Shown: positions 52,567 through 53,773 of the stretch, piece after piece
How the letters are laid out: each line of letters opens with the position of its first letter
Numbering within the stretch: position 1 is the first letter of the stretch
Source of the DNA: an uncultured Bacilli bacterium
GTDB lineage: Bacteria > Bacillota_I > Bacilli_A > RF39 > UBA660
DNA: 53,773 nt
Direction: 5' to 3'
Assembly (NCBI GenBank): GCA_934162665.1
Contig: CAKPJN010000009.1
Coordinates: 1-53,773, forward strand
Position numbers and translations under genes: made by a program
Notes under the pieces: generated by a model
Database searches by the model: none
Told to the model about the DNA's origin: nothing
Seen by the model: the letters and a program-made list of their open reading frames with translations, nothing else

Positions 52567-53773
52567 TTAATAAGACATATTTGTATGAGATACTTCAATT
52601 ACCGGTCTAACGCCAAAACGATCTTGTACATCATTTTCAATACTTCCACCTGCTTTAGCGTTTGAATATATTGCTAACCCATAATTACTACCAGCACCAG
52701 TTGTTTGATAATTACCTAACCAATATCCAGCAGTCTTTGTTCCCAGAGTAGTACCAGCTGCAAAATATGTTTTTTCAAAAAGATAGTAACATTTCTTCGG
52801 TAAATTATTACCTAATGTTGTGCCACAGGCACTTTTAACTTCTTCATAAGTAAGGAATCTAGCAGCATAACCAGGTAACTCATATTTCTTATTCACTGCA
52901 TCTGGACCAAGACCAGTAGCTATTCTAGTAGTAGTTACCAATTCAACTGCACTCCATTGAGTCTTCTTTGGCAAAAATGTTAAAGAAGTAGTTGGCACTG
53001 TTTTGAGTGCTTCATGAGCATATTCTATAGTACCATAATCATTAGCCACACCATTTTTAGTATTACTATAATAAATTAAAGCAGCAGTTGATGAATTATA
53101 ATTTTTAACATAATAGAATCTCTCGCTAGTCGCATCATATGTCCCATCACCATTAACATCACAATCAAATGCATCGCCAGTGGCTAAAGTACCTTTAGTA
53201 CCCAAATTACCATATGTTATAGTGCTACCATAATTATAACCTAAATTTGTACAATTAATTCGACTACCACCTGGAGAAAAACATGTTTCAGTATGAAGTG
53301 TAGTTGCCCTCTTACATATAATTAAACTTGCTTTTGCTGTCAATGAAACATTAGAGGATAAAGTTTTTGTTTCTCCCGCCGTTCCATATGTCGTAACCCC
53401 ATTATACCATCTAGGATTTTGATAATTTTCACTTACTGTTATTGTTGGTAATGTTATACTACATGTCGTACTAGAATATGTCGTCCCATTTGTTGTTTTA
53501 TAATTTGTACAACTACTTGAAGTTGATCCAATCGCACTTACTCCTGTACCTTTAGTATAAGTTGCTGTCCAACTTCCTTTATATACTGCATAATATTTTG
53601 TATACGCAGTACTTGGTGTTGCTGCTGTCGTTGAATTTACAGCACTTGATACTCCTTGATATGTTGCAGAATCTGGACCAATACTTCCACTAACAGCACT
53701 TGGTACTGAGTAATTACAACTTGAAGCTGTATTATACATTGTACAACTTGTACTAGTTGTTGCCTGTGCACTT
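52567..53773 (-). CDS. Repetitive surface protein, partial (cut by window edge)
   Basis: The open frame continues upstream of 53739 to the window end without a stop (S-A-Q-A-T-T-S-T-S-C-T before the internal Met), so the true start lies outside. The visible 401 residues begin with Ser/Thr/Tyr-rich repeats typical of large secreted proteins (KGSWTATYTKGTGVSAIG, TLPTITVSENYQNPRWYNG). They end in a globular module with LPGYAARFLTYEEVKSACG, GYWLGNYQ and DRFGVRPVIEVSHT. That final motif relates it to the GVRPV-module proteins of the secretion locus. Base composition is richer in G and C than its neighbours. No sorting signal is seen at the C-terminus. Confidence 0.75.
   Translation of the reverse strand, partial: SAQATTSTSCTMYNTASSCNYSVPSAVSGSIGPDSATYQGVSSAVNSTTAATPSTAYTKYYAVYKGSWTATYTKGTGVSAIGSTSSSCTNYKTTNGTTYSSTTCSITLPTITVSENYQNPRWYNGVTTYGTAGETKTLSSNVSLTAKASLIICKRATTLHTETCFSPGGSRINCTNLGYNYGSTITYGNLGTKGTLATGDAFDCDVNGDGTYDATSERFYYVKNYNSSTAALIYYSNTKNGVANDYGTIEYAHEALKTVPTTSLTFLPKKTQWSAVELVTTTRIATGLGPDAVNKKYELPGYAARFLTYEEVKSACGTTLGNNLPKKCYYLFEKTYFAAGTTLGTKTAGYWLGNYQTTGAGSNYGLAIYSNAKAGGSIENDVQDRFGVRPVIEVSHTNMSY

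Noticed and set aside
1..53773. CRISPR arrays, tRNA or rRNA genes
   Set aside because: No regularly spaced repeats, no tRNA cloverleaf with CCA-like end and no rRNA-like conserved blocks were seen.

Overview
The window reads as chromosome of a low-GC Bacillota, most likely an uncultured anaerobic gut member of Bacilli or a Mollicutes-related order. The evidence is strong A/T bias, Shine-Dalgarno starts including many GTG/TTG starts, near-consensus TTGACA/TATAAT promoters, an asparagine T-box leader, Gram-positive-type pilus and secretion genes, and a standard genetic code. The lineage is an inference. No tRNA, rRNA, CRISPR array, intact insertion sequence, integrase or relaxase was seen. Almost everything is on the minus strand; trpS is the only clear plus-strand gene.

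Positions 1-6250 hold a small transglutaminase-like protein, a YkpA/YbiT-type ABC-F ATPase, three tandem kinase-fold proteins (the last, HipA-like, is broken by a frameshift), and then a 202-residue membrane protein with the DxxxD signature of OapA. Immediately upstream of it lies a roughly 600-nt, GC-richer, non-coding block with its own consensus promoter and a downstream U-tract. By position, size and partner gene this is best read as an OLE RNA (ornate large extremophilic RNA).

Positions 6250-23150 are mostly housekeeping and small hypothetical genes. They include a wall glucosaminidase, a four-gene unit of HExxHxxD metalloprotease, unknown protein and ABC transporter, a cysteine desulfurase overlapping a thioredoxin-fold membrane protein, a GGDEF protein, a RelQ-like alarmone synthetase, and a T-box controlled asnB-asnS operon. 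trpS is divergent from a two-gene hypothetical operon.

Positions 23150-25950 hold a decayed Rpn/PD-(D/E)XK transposase-like gene, a roughly 100-bp repeat (second copy near 51.9 kb), and the genes rmuC, a DedA/VTT membrane protein and a rhodanese.

Positions 25950-51800 are the centrepiece: one co-oriented block of about 20 genes joining two machines usually found apart. The upstream half is a Tad/Flp pilus set: CpaF-type ATPase, TadB, TadC, Flp-like pilin, TadE-like pseudopilin, TadZ/CpaE-like protein, CpaB/SAF protein, sortase and a large cysteine-rich secreted protein. The downstream half is a Gram-positive type IV secretion set: VirB2-like pilin, a surface protein with a VirB2-like tail, VirB6-like channel, PrgI/VirB3, VirB4 split into two genes, a SpoIID-C39 wall enzyme and a VirD4 coupling ATPase. 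With no relaxase or integrase it looks like a fixed chromosomal secretion, DNA-transfer or adhesion machine rather than a conjugative element. Surface proteins sharing a GVRPV-containing C-terminal module flank it on both sides. Membrane-anchored thioredoxin-fold proteins may form disulfides in its cysteine-rich exported parts.

The window ends inside a repetitive surface-protein gene that is cut by the window edge.
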